From Planctomycetota bacterium (GTDB lineage: Bacteria; Planctomycetota; Planctomycetia; Pirellulales; Lacipirellulaceae), in contig JAJRUA010000120.1 of the NCBI GenBank assembly GCA_024278035.1, positions 1 through 6,470 of the forward strand: a stretch of 6,470 nt of DNA, written 5' to 3'. The position numbers were made by a program, and so were the translations under genes. The notes beneath the pieces are model-generated. The model did no database searches. It was not told the DNA's origin and saw nothing but the letters and a program-made list of their open reading frames with translations. Positions 1 to 6,470 of the stretch are shown piece after piece; position 1 is the stretch's first letter, and every line of letters begins with the position of its first letter.

Positions 1-2777
1 GCGACGATTTGTCCGCCGGCGATGCCGCCTCCTGGGCCGAGATCGATGACCCAGTCGGCAGATCGGATAACCTCGAGGTTGTGTTCGATCACGAGGACGG
101 TGTGCCCAAGGTCGACCAGTTGTTGCAGGACAATTAGCAGGCGGCCGATGTCGTCGACGTGGAGGCCGGTGGTCGGTTCGTCGAGAATGTAAAGCGTCTT
201 GCCAGGAGAGGGTCTGCCCAGTTCAGCGGCGAGCTTGATCCGTTGGGCTTCGCCTCCCGAGAGAGTCGTCGAACGCTGGCCTAGGGTAAGATACCCTAGT
301 CCTACTTCTTCTAGGCTTGTGAGCATGCGGTGGATTGAGGCGTGGTTTTCGAAAAAATCAGCCGCTTCGTCGATGCTCATTGCGAGGACGTTGGCAATGG
401 ATTTTTCGCGATACCGCACGGCAAGTGTTTGCCGGTTGAATTGCCGACCGTGGCAGATTGGGCAGTCGACGAACAAATCGGGCAAGAATCGCATTTCGAT
501 TTTCTGGACGCCTTGGCCTTGGCACTGCTCGCAGCGGCCCCCTTTGGTGTTGAAGCTAAAACGGCCCAGTTTGTAGCCAAGCTGCTTGGCATGTTTGGTG
601 CCCGCGAAAACGCGGCGAATTTCGTCGAACACGCCGGTGTAGGTTGCCGGATTCGATCGGGGGGTGCGGCCGATCGGCGATTGGTCGACGTGGATCAATC
701 GGTCGAGTTGGCTGGTGCCACGTAGTGTTCGGTAGGGTCCAGGCTTGGCGGCAGCGCCGTTGAGTTTTCGTGCCAAGGCTCGTGCCAGGGTGTCGACCAC
801 CAAGGAGCTTTTGCCAGAGCCGCTGACGCCGGTTACACAAGTGAAAGTGCCAAGCGGAAAGGCGATGTCGATGTTTTGTAGGTTGTTGGTTGTTACTCCT
901 TCGAGCTGCAAGCATCGCGACTTGGCTACGCGCCGGCGTTTTTCGGGCGGCTTGATTTCGAGTCGACCGGACAAGTATCCGCCAGTAATCGAGTTGGGAT
1001 CTTGAGCAACCTGTTCGGGAGTGCCTTGGCTAACGACTTGGCCTCCCCGCTCTCCGGCACCGGGGCCGATGTCGATGAGCCAATCGGCGGAGCGCATCAT
1101 CGCTTCGTCGTGCTCGACGACGAGGACGGTATTGCCCTGCTGCTGGAGATCGCGGAGCGACTGGATGAGTCGTTCGTTATCTCGCGGATGAAGACCGATG
1201 GAGGGTTCGTCGAGAATGTAGAGCACGCCGACCAGTCCCGAGCCGATGCTTGTGGCGAGCCTTACTCGCTGCATTTCGCCTCCACTGAGTGTGTCTGCCG
1301 GCCGATCGAGCGAGAGATAGTCGACGCCTACTTGCCTTAGAAAAGCGAGGCGTTTGACGATTTCAGCGACCAAAGGTTCGCCGATCGGTTGTTCGCAAGG
1401 ATCGAACTTCAAGGCCAGAAAAAACTCGTGGGCTTGGTCGATGGGCAAGGCGGTAATTTCATGAATCGCGAGCCCCGCCAAGCGGCAAGCACGGGCTTCT
1501 GGCTGGAGTCTTGATCCCTCGCAATCGGGGCAAGAGATTTTTGCTCGGAATTGGGCCAGGTGTTGCTGAGTGGTGTCGCTTTTGGCTTTGGCGTAGTCCA
1601 TTTCTAGATGGACCAACACGCCGAGAAATTTCTTTCCGTCGCCGCTGAGTAGTGTTTGCCGGTTTTTTTCGGACCATTTTTCCAGCGGCGTTTTCCAGTC
1701 GAGCTTGGCTTGTTGAAGAAACTGTTCGAGCAAGTTTTTTTGTTTTTTACGGGCTGCACTTGCCGCTCCTCGCCAGGGGGCAAGGGCTCCCTCGGCAAGC
1801 GAAAGGCTTAGGTTGGGCAGCACAAGCTCGGCATCGAATCCCTCGCGAGCCGAAAGTCCGTCGCAGGTGCGGCATGCACCGTAAGGGCTGTTGAAGCTAA
1901 AGGTACGTGGTTCGACTTCTGCCAAGCTTCGTTTGCAATCGGGACATGCGTATTGAGTGCTGTAGACTCGTTCTTGCCAGACGTTTTCGTCTTCGGAGGA
2001 ATTGGCGTCGGGAGTGAGGTAGCTGATCCGTAGCGACCCCTCGCCATACTTGAGGGCATGTCGTACCGACTCGGCTAGGCGATCTTCTAGTCCTGGGCGA
2101 ATGATCACCCGGTCGACGACCGCCTCGATGTCGTGAGTTTTTCTTGACGAGAGCTCGGGGATGCTTTCTAGCTCGTAGGTCTGTCCGTCGATTCGTACGC
2201 GCACAAACCCCTCTCGGCGTATCAGGTCGATCACTTCTTGGTGCTTGCCTTTGCGGCCGCGTACCATGGGGGCAAGGATCAAGACTTTTGTTTTTTCGGG
2301 CAGCGTTTCGATCGATTGTTGTATCTCGACGGGGGTCTGCTGCGCGATCGGCGTATTGCAGTCGGGGCAAGCCACCTCAGCCACCCGAGCCATCAGGACG
2401 CGGAGAAAGTCGTAGATTTCGGTAACGGTCGCGACGGTGCTCCTCGGATTGTGGCTGGTCGCGTTCTGGTCGATAGCGATTGTCGGCTGGAGCCCTTCGA
2501 TGGCATCGACATCGGGGCGTTCGAGCTGGTTGAAAAACTGGCGAGCATAGGCCGAGAGGCTCTCGATGTACTGCCTTTGGCCCTCGGCCAGTAAAGTGTC
2601 GAAGGCAAGCGAACTTTTGCCCGACCCGCTGAGTCCTGTCATTACGACCAGCTGGTGCTGGGGAATGTCGAGATCGACATTCTTGAGATTATGGGTTCGT
2701 GCTCCCCGGATACGGATTAAGGCCTCGACGGCTGAGGGCGGAGCGTGTTTGGGCAGGGGGGAGGTGGTGCGAGACAT
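1..2777 (-). CDS. uvrA: UvrA, excinuclease ABC subunit A (3' end beyond window)
   Basis: UvrA is the cytoplasmic ATPase that, with UvrB, finds bulky DNA lesions and loads UvrB for incision by UvrC. Seen here: 925 codons open from ATG at 2777 to the left edge. The first ABC half has Walker [10 protein letters not shown] (about residues 48-56), a zinc module with Cys278/281 and Cys302/305, signature LSGGEMQRV from 497, and LDEPSIGLH near 522-530. The second half has Walker [10 protein letters not shown] (650-658), a second zinc module Cys749/752 and Cys772/775, signature LSGGEAQRI from 839, and LDEPTTGLH near 865-873. All nucleotide- and zinc-binding residues are present, and no frameshift or stop interrupts the frame. 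A Pro/Ser-rich N-terminal extension of about 18 residues precedes the conserved [11 protein letters not shown]. The family is usually about 940-960 residues, so roughly 20-40 codons are missing at the edge. No clear ribosome binding site precedes the ATG. It is divergent from ilvN. Confidence 0.97.
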   Translation of the reverse strand, partial: MSRTTSPLPKHAPPSAVEALIRIRGARTHNLKNVDLDIPQHQLVVMTGLSGSGKSSLAFDTLLAEGQRQYIESLSAYARQFFNQLERPDVDAIEGLQPTIAIDQNATSHNPRSTVATVTEIYDFLRVLMARVAEVACPDCNTPIAQQTPVEIQQSIETLPEKTKVLILAPMVRGRKGKHQEVIDLIRREGFVRVRIDGQTYELESIPELSSRKTHDIEAVVDRVIIRPGLEDRLAESVRHALKYGEGSLRISYLTPDANSSEDENVWQERVYSTQYACPDCKRSLAEVEPRTFSFNSPYGACRTCDGLSAREGFDAELVLPNLSLSLAEGALAPWRGAASAARKKQKNLLEQFLQQAKLDWKTPLEKWSEKNRQTLLSGDGKKFLGVLVHLEMDYAKAKSDTTQQHLAQFRAKISCPDCEGSRLQPEARACRLAGLAIHEITALPIDQAHEFFLALKFDPCEQPIGEPLVAEIVKRLAFLRQVGVDYLSLDRPADTLSGGEMQRVRLATSIGSGLVGVLYILDEPSIGLHPRDNERLIQSLRDLQQQGNTVLVVEHDEAMMRSADWLIDIGPGAGERGGQVVSQGTPEQVAQDPNSITGGYLSGRLEIKPPEKRRRVAKSRCLQLEGVTTNNLQNIDIAFPLGTFTCVTGVSGSGKSSLVVDTLARALARKLNGAAAKPGPYRTLRGTSQLDRLIHVDQSPIGRTPRSNPATYTGVFDEIRRVFAGTKHAKQLGYKLGRFSFNTKGGRCEQCQGQGVQKIEMRFLPDLFVDCPICHGRQFNRQTLAVRYREKSIANVLAMSIDEAADFFENHASIHRMLTSLEEVGLGYLTLGQRSTTLSGGEAQRIKLAAELGRPSPGKTLYILDEPTTGLHVDDIGRLLIVLQQLVDLGHTVLVIEHNLEVIRSADWVIDLGPGGGIAGGQIV

Positions 2778-2977
2778 CAACCCAAAGAACCGGCAGGGGT
2801 GCGAATTCGGTGAAGTAGCCCCCCCTGGTTGTCGCCTTAGGGCTGGGGCAAAGCGGTTCAGCCTAACAGTGCGGCAAAGGGGCGGCAAGCGGTGGAAGGA
2901 TACTCTCATTTGTGCTCCAGAAAGTCTTGCAGCCCTTGGTCTCCTAGAAATTGCTCATTTCCTTGTCTTTCCCCCGG

Positions 2978-3006
2978 TTGTCCAGGCCCTTGCTGATGAT
3001 TATCAT
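2978..3006 (+). promoter_or_regulatory. Candidate sigma70-type promoter of ilvN-ilvC
   Basis: TTGTCC at 2978-2983 (four of six matches to the -35 consensus) lies 17 bp before TATCAT at 3001-3006 (five of six matches to the -10 consensus). Transcription would start near 3013, giving a leader of about 28 nt before the ATG at 3041. A promoter here would exclude the upstream in-frame starts TTG 2951 and ATG 2996. There is no room after it for a leader-peptide attenuator or T-box. The call rests on consensus and spacing only. Confidence 0.35.
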
Positions 3007-3040
3007 TGACAGTTTCGTTTCTACTCGGAGTCGCCCTATT

Positions 3041-3577
3041 ATGCGTCACGTTCTCTCTGCCTTGGTGCAGAACGTGCCTGGAGTGTTGGCCCACGTCGCA
3101 GGGATGTTTGCCTCTCGTGGGTACAATATCGATAGTCTTGCCGTGGGCGAGACAGAAGATCCGCATCTATCTCGGATGACGTTTGTCGTCGTCGGCGATG
3201 CGCAGGTACTGGATCAGGTTCGTAAACAACTCGAAAAGATCGTGACCGTGGTACGGGTCGACGATGTGAGTGCAAGCGAATTTGTTGAGCGAGATCTTAT
3301 GCTCATCAAGGTGCAAGCCGATAGCAACAAGCGGCCCGAAATTAGTGAGCTTTGCCACATTTTCCGAGGACGGATTGTTGATGTTGCACCCGACCAAGTG
3401 ACGGTCGAAATTTCTGGGCAGGAAAAGAAAGTCGAAGCCTTTGTCGATCTCATGCGACCGTATGGAATTGTCGAGCTTGTCCGTACGGGAAGAATCGCCA
3501 TGGTCCGAGGCATCGATCAATCGGACAAATCTGCCTCTGTTAGCTCGCAAGCAAAAAAACCAACTGCTGCAAAGTAG
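3041..3577 (+). CDS. ilvN: Acetolactate synthase small (regulatory) subunit
   Basis: This is the regulatory partner of acetolactate (acetohydroxyacid) synthase. It binds the catalytic IlvB subunit, raises its activity and confers feedback inhibition by valine in many bacteria. The product is 178 residues against a usual 160-175. An N-terminal ACT domain (about 3-77) opens with HVLSALVQNVPGVLAHVAGM and continues RGYNIDSLAVGETED, the effector-binding region. The C-terminal AHAS domain starts near RDLMLIKV (84-91) and ends at RTGRIAMVRG (148-157). The last 21 residues are a Ser/Lys/Ala-rich tail. ATG 3041 is chosen because family proteins begin MRHVLS, GGAG lies at 3027-3030, and a candidate promoter lies between this ATG and the two upstream in-frame starts. 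Stop is TAG. ilvC follows after 93 bp on the same strand. The catalytic ilvB gene is not in the window. Confidence 0.95.
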   Translation: MRHVLSALVQNVPGVLAHVAGMFASRGYNIDSLAVGETEDPHLSRMTFVVVGDAQVLDQVRKQLEKIVTVVRVDDVSASEFVERDLMLIKVQADSNKRPEISELCHIFRGRIVDVAPDQVTVEISGQEKKVEAFVDLMRPYGIVELVRTGRIAMVRGIDQSDKSASVSSQAKKPTAAK

Positions 3578-3670
3578 CACACGAGCGAAGAAAGGCCCGA
3601 ACAGCAAGACCTGTCCGCCGGCCTCTCTCCTCACAAAACACAACCCCCCACCTACAGGAGTTTACTTTTC

Positions 3671-4669
<999 letters not shown>

Positions 4670-4714
4670 AATCGAAGTTTTGGAAATCACGGCCTCTGTA
4701 CACGGCACGCTGAG

Positions 4715-4745
4715 AGCCCAGGGAATGCAATCCCTGGGCTTTTTT
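4715..4745 (+). terminator. Rho-independent terminator of ilvN-ilvC
   Basis: A perfect 10-bp stem AGCCCAGGGA (4715-4724) and TCCCTGGGCT (4731-4740) closes a 6-nt loop and runs directly into a T tract (4740-4745). It begins 45 bp after the ilvC stop. The minus strand has no T tract after the stem, so it serves the plus-strand operon only and does not obviously terminate the convergent gene at 4761-5033. Confidence 0.9.
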
Positions 4746-4760
4746 CGGGGTGTGGCGATG

Positions 4761-5033
4761 TTAGTCCTGTTCGCCAGGTAGCGCGGTTGCGTGCAAAAGT
4801 TTTTGGGCCATCGGCCAGAGCAGGAGCGCTAAGAATGCGCCCACGCAGCTTGTGGCCGGGCCGCCGATACCTGTGGCCGAACCGACCCAGACGTTGCTCA
4901 CCATGCCGAGAAGCGCACCAAGAATACCGACCGCTAGGGCGGATCGATCGCTTGCCCGGCAAGACTTATTGAACAGGAGCGATATTCCTCCTGCGACTGC
5001 TCCGATGAGCACGCTGATAACAATGTCCACCAC
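4761..5033 (-). CDS. Small three-helix membrane protein, GlsB/YeaQ/YmgE-like
   Basis: The 90-residue protein is mostly hydrophobic and Gly/Ala rich. There are three likely membrane segments: about 3-21 (IVISVLIGAVAGGISLLF), about 32-51 (ALAVGILGALLGMVSNVWVG) and about 54-78 (GIGGPATSCVGAFLALLLW). A short charged loop (NKSCRASDRS) separates the first two and a polar tail (LPGEQD) ends the protein. Length, helix number and the GILGALLG then GIGG...GAFLALLL pattern resemble the GlsB/YeaQ/YmgE (transglycosylase-associated) small membrane proteins. That family is often stress-linked and has no firm biochemical role. The match is by recollection of the pattern, so the family name is tentative. The start is one of two tandem GTG codons (5033 or 5030), preceded by a purine-rich AGGGAGAG that supports translation. 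It converges on ilvC and is separated from the next gene by 242 bp. Confidence 0.72.
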   Translation of the reverse strand: MVDIVISVLIGAVAGGISLLFNKSCRASDRSALAVGILGALLGMVSNVWVGSATGIGGPATSCVGAFLALLLWPMAQKLLHATALPGEQD

Positions 5034-5134
5034 TCTCTCCCTGCCCGCTGTAATCTCTTCGCAGTAACCTCAGTAGCTGTTCCCGCCCGAGAGCCGCGTA
5101 AAAGTAGGGGCAATTCGAGTGCCAATCGTATAGC

Positions 5135-5225
5135 GAAACTACACTCTGCGACGTAAGTTCTATGGTTTCATGGAGTTACGCCTTGAATTCCTGGAAGTTT
5201 GTGGCAGATTTTTTGGTGTAGTTTC
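5135..5225. repeat. Weak 10-bp inverted repeat pair in the 5034-5275 spacer
   Basis: GAAACTACAC (5135-5144) is matched exactly by its inverse GTGTAGTTTC (5216-5225), enclosing 71 bp. A short stem CGTAA/TTACG lies inside (5152-5156, 5176-5180). A separate GC hairpin, GCGCCG/CGGCGC (5232-5237, 5247-5252), lies just outside, about 24 bp past the stop of the secreted-protein gene on the minus strand, but it has no T tract. The flanks show no convincing target duplication. A 10-bp match at this distance is near what chance gives in a window this size. I see nothing else in this spacer. Confidence 0.25.
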
Positions 5226-5275
5226 TAGTTTGCGCCGCATTTATGACGGCGCCCTGTCTCCAAGATGATTTCAGG

Positions 5276-6103
5276 TCATGAGCCAACAGAGCGTTGTTTG
5301 ATGTAGTTTACAGCGGCCCGACGTGCGCGGGCGTCGCCAGCTAGGTAAACAGCCACGCGAGAGCATGCGTGGGTCCAGATTGCTTGCTGTTTTAACCAAA
5401 GGAATTTTTCTTGCCCGGTCGCTTGGCAGCAAACTTGAATTGAATCGCCTCGCCAGTTTTTGGGTACGGCAAATCGGACAGTCAACTCATGGACTCCTTC
5501 AAGCGAAGATTGTGGCGAACGGTGTAGCTTGAAAAACACGCCGTGTTCGCTGTCGATCGTTCCGCTGGTAACCACGACATGTTTTGGAGCGATTCGTTTT
5601 TGAACTTCAGTGACGATCTCGCGGTTGGTTTTTCCGCCGTTGATCGTTGGGGTCACATTGGCCACACCGGTGCCTAAAAACACTGGCACCTCTCCTCCCA
5701 GCGCAGCCCGCAGCGAGGCGCCAGTTTCGATGGTTCTGCTCCACTGGATGTCTTCGCTCATGCGGCTTTCTAGTCGAGTATTTGGCTCAAAGCTGTGAAC
5801 TCGGATTTTCCGGTCGCAATCGACCACTTCGATGCGTAGTTCGTCGACTTTGTCGAGGTCTCCGGCGGTAAGATGGACCGAGATACGTAGCTTCAGCTCC
5901 ACAATTTTTCCATCAGGGTAAACTCCCGACGGCTCGGCAGAGAGAAGCTCGCGGCACTCTGCGGTGCTTCCGAAATCAAAATCGACAGAGGGCCTTTCCG
6001 CCTGCGCCAGCCCGCTGCTGAGGGGTAGCGTAAGACTAAGCAAAAACAGAGGGCGAGATATCCGAATCATGTCCATAGAAAAACCGGTGGTGATAGGTTC
6101 CAT
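5276..6103 (-). CDS. Secreted protein of unknown function
   Basis: I do not recognise a named family. The longest reading is 275 residues. A classical signal peptide is visible: basic MIRISRP, a Leu-rich core (LFLLSLTLPL), then SSGLAQA followed by ERPS, consistent with signal peptidase I cleavage after AQA. It has no lipobox Cys and no later membrane helix, so it is probably periplasmic or exported. The mature part has alternating hydrophobic/charged stretches suggesting beta-rich structure (KIVELKLRISVHL, ELRIEVVDC, HELTVRFAVP), a GEVPVFLGTG segment, and a C-terminal portion with WRGDSIQVCCQATGQEKFLW and a basic, helical end. Starts at 6103, 6076 and 6070 are all possible. None has a clear ribosome site. 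The start at 6070 gives the cleanest signal peptide (264 residues), whereas 6103 adds an acidic 11-residue leader. Stop is TGA. The start lies only 7 bp from a large palindrome (6110-6181). A conserved planctomycete family is suspected, not shown. Confidence 0.8.
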   Translation of the reverse strand: MEPITTGFSMDMIRISRPLFLLSLTLPLSSGLAQAERPSVDFDFGSTAECRELLSAEPSGVYPDGKIVELKLRISVHLTAGDLDKVDELRIEVVDCDRKIRVHSFEPNTRLESRMSEDIQWSRTIETGASLRAALGGEVPVFLGTGVANVTPTINGGKTNREIVTEVQKRIAPKHVVVTSGTIDSEHGVFFKLHRSPQSSLEGVHELTVRFAVPKNWRGDSIQVCCQATGQEKFLWLKQQAIWTHACSRVAVYLAGDARARRAAVNYIKQRSVGS

Positions 6104-6109
6104 CCGCGA

Positions 6110-6181
6110 CGTCGGCGCGCCCCCCTAGTGCTTTGTCAAATCCTCATTTGCAATACTGACAAAGCACTAAGTGCGCCGACG
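6110..6181. repeat. GC-rich outer inverted repeat around the TA palindrome
   Basis: CGTCGGCGC (6110-6118) is inverted exactly as GCGCCGACG (6173-6181). With the inner 13-bp arms it forms a nested palindrome of 72 bp, interrupted by a C-rich bulge (6119-6125) on one side and three bases (6170-6172) on the other. It lies immediately upstream of the longest start of the secreted-protein gene, so it may sit in that gene's promoter or 5' leader. Confidence 0.6.
6126..6169. mobile_element. 44-bp TA-bounded palindrome, possible miniature element
   Basis: TAGTGCTTTGTCA (6126-6138) and its exact inverse TGACAAAGCACTA (6157-6169) enclose an 18-nt AT-rich spacer. Both ends are TA. If TA is the duplicated target, the element proper is 40 bp with 11-bp perfect ends, a layout typical of very short Tc1/mariner/IS630-type derivatives. 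The palindrome itself is seen directly, while mobility is inferred. It carries no coding capacity. Confidence 0.5.
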
Positions 6182-6238
6182 CCTGTGTAAAGGTATACGC
6201 ATCGGAGCCAAAAAGGTTTTCGTCGGTTCAAAAAAATG

Positions 6239-6332
6239 GGTTCTTCAGTGATTTTAGTGGCTCATCCCGCGATGAGCGACCGGTTGTCCTGGAAGGACTT
6301 TTGATAATAGCCACTAAAATTCCTGAAGAACC
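6239..6332. mobile_element. 94-bp MITE-like element with 24-bp inverted ends and 8-bp flanking duplication
   Basis: Left end 6239-6262 (begins GGTTCTTCAG, ends TTTTAGTGGCT) is the inverse of right end 6309-6332 (begins AGCCACTAAAA, ends CTGAAGAACC) with 22 of 24 positions matching. The flanks AAAAAATG (6231-6238) and AAAAAAGG (6333-6340) agree at seven of eight bases, consistent with an 8-bp target duplication. The core folds into two small hairpins: GCTCATC/GATGAGC (6260-6266, 6271-6277) and GTCCT/AGGAC (6286-6290, 6294-6298). Ends starting GGTTCTT and an 8-bp duplication recall ISL3-family insertion sequences; that link is from memory and unproven. There is no transposase. On the minus strand the structure is followed closely by seven T residues, so it might also act as a terminator. 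Confidence 0.65.
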
Positions 6333-6377
6333 AAAAAAGGAGCACTTGAGACACTACTGGCCCTCACTCCATAAGAA

Positions 6378-6407
6378 AAAGCCCGGGGATTGTGATCCCC
6401 GGGCTTT
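6378..6407 (-). terminator. Strong rho-independent terminator, best read on the minus strand
   Basis: AAAGCCCGGGGAT (6378-6390) and ATCCCCGGGCTTT (6395-6407) form a perfect 13-bp stem with a 4-nt loop. On the minus strand the stem runs into TTTTTCTTAT, a good T tract, whereas on the plus strand the tail is only TTTGTACTTTT. It lies about 30 bp past the TAG of the partial minus-strand frame at the right edge, as expected for that gene's terminator. It may act in both directions. Confidence 0.85.
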
Positions 6408-6438
6408 GTACTTTTGGCAGAATCGATTGAAACCAGTT

Positions 6439-6470
6439 CTAGTGTTCGTAAACCTCATGAAAGGCGTCGA
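6439..6470 (-). CDS. C-terminal end of a minus-strand gene entering from the right edge
   Basis: Nine codons reading DAFHEVYEH, then TAG at 6439-6441, on the minus strand. The piece is too short to identify. Support comes from a strong minus-oriented terminator 30 bp downstream and from the protein-like composition of the nine residues. Of the other two minus frames, one stops after four codons and the other reads straight through the terminator. The body of the gene lies outside the window. Confidence 0.45.
   Translation of the reverse strand, partial: DAFHEVYEH

Noticed and set aside
1..2777. Many open frames of 60-160 codons on both strands inside uvrA, such as 1897-2370 (minus, other frame) and 1002-1340 (plus)
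   Set aside because: They overlap a continuous 925-codon UvrA frame with all expected motifs, and their translations are Arg/Pro/Ser-rich without family features.
2778..2950. SOS (LexA-type) operator or promoter for uvrA
   Set aside because: I found no convincing dyad of the GTTC/GAAC type and no well-spaced promoter on the minus strand, only G/C-rich short repeats such as GCGGCAA near 2871-2887.
2951..3040. N-terminal extension of IlvN from TTG 2951 or ATG 2996
   Set aside because: Family proteins begin at the MRHVLS segment encoded from 3041, neither upstream start has a ribosome site, and the candidate promoter -10 element lies between them and 3041.
6239..6332. Cloverleaf-like fold as a tRNA gene
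   Set aside because: The outer stem is 24 bp rather than 7, and there is no anticodon arm or GTTCRA T-loop in the right place. Terminal inverted repeats plus a flanking duplication explain it better.
6457..6470. Plus-strand gene starting at ATG 6457 (MKGV...)
   Set aside because: Only four codons are visible, there is no ribosome site, and it overlaps the better supported minus-strand C-terminal tail.

Overview
The window looks like a chromosomal stretch of a planctomycete, probably a Pirellulales-type lineage. This is inferred from the character of the IlvN, IlvC and UvrA proteins, weak use of Shine-Dalgarno sites, and a lineage-type secreted protein of unknown function; no database search was possible. 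It is mostly housekeeping DNA with one striking lesion and one small repeat-rich intergenic region.

Layout. Bases 1-2777 (minus strand) carry nearly all of uvrA, the damage-recognition ATPase of nucleotide excision repair. It reads through 925 codons without a stop and runs off the left edge a few tens of codons before its expected C-terminus. A 263-bp divergent spacer follows, with a candidate promoter for the plus-strand pair ilvN (3041-3577) and ilvC (3671-4669). These encode the regulatory subunit of acetolactate synthase and ketol-acid reductoisomerase, two consecutive steps of valine/isoleucine/leucine synthesis. ilvC is full length by homology but is interrupted by an in-frame TAG at codon 190, exactly where the family has a conserved Glu, just before the metal-binding C-terminal domain. 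A strong intrinsic terminator (4715-4745) closes the operon.

On the minus strand come a 90-residue three-helix membrane protein resembling the GlsB/YeaQ/YmgE family (4761-5033) and a secreted protein of unknown function (5276-6103). The 242-bp spacer between them holds only weak inverted repeats.

Bases 6104-6438 contain no gene I can support. They hold two unrelated palindromic elements: a 44-bp palindrome bounded by TA, nested inside a second GC-rich inverted repeat (6110-6181), and a 94-bp MITE-like element (6239-6332) with 24-bp terminal inverted repeats and a near-perfect 8-bp flanking duplication. After these lies a strong terminator (6378-6407) oriented to serve a minus-strand gene whose last nine codons enter from the right edge (6439-6470).

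No rRNA, tRNA, CRISPR array or transposase gene was seen.
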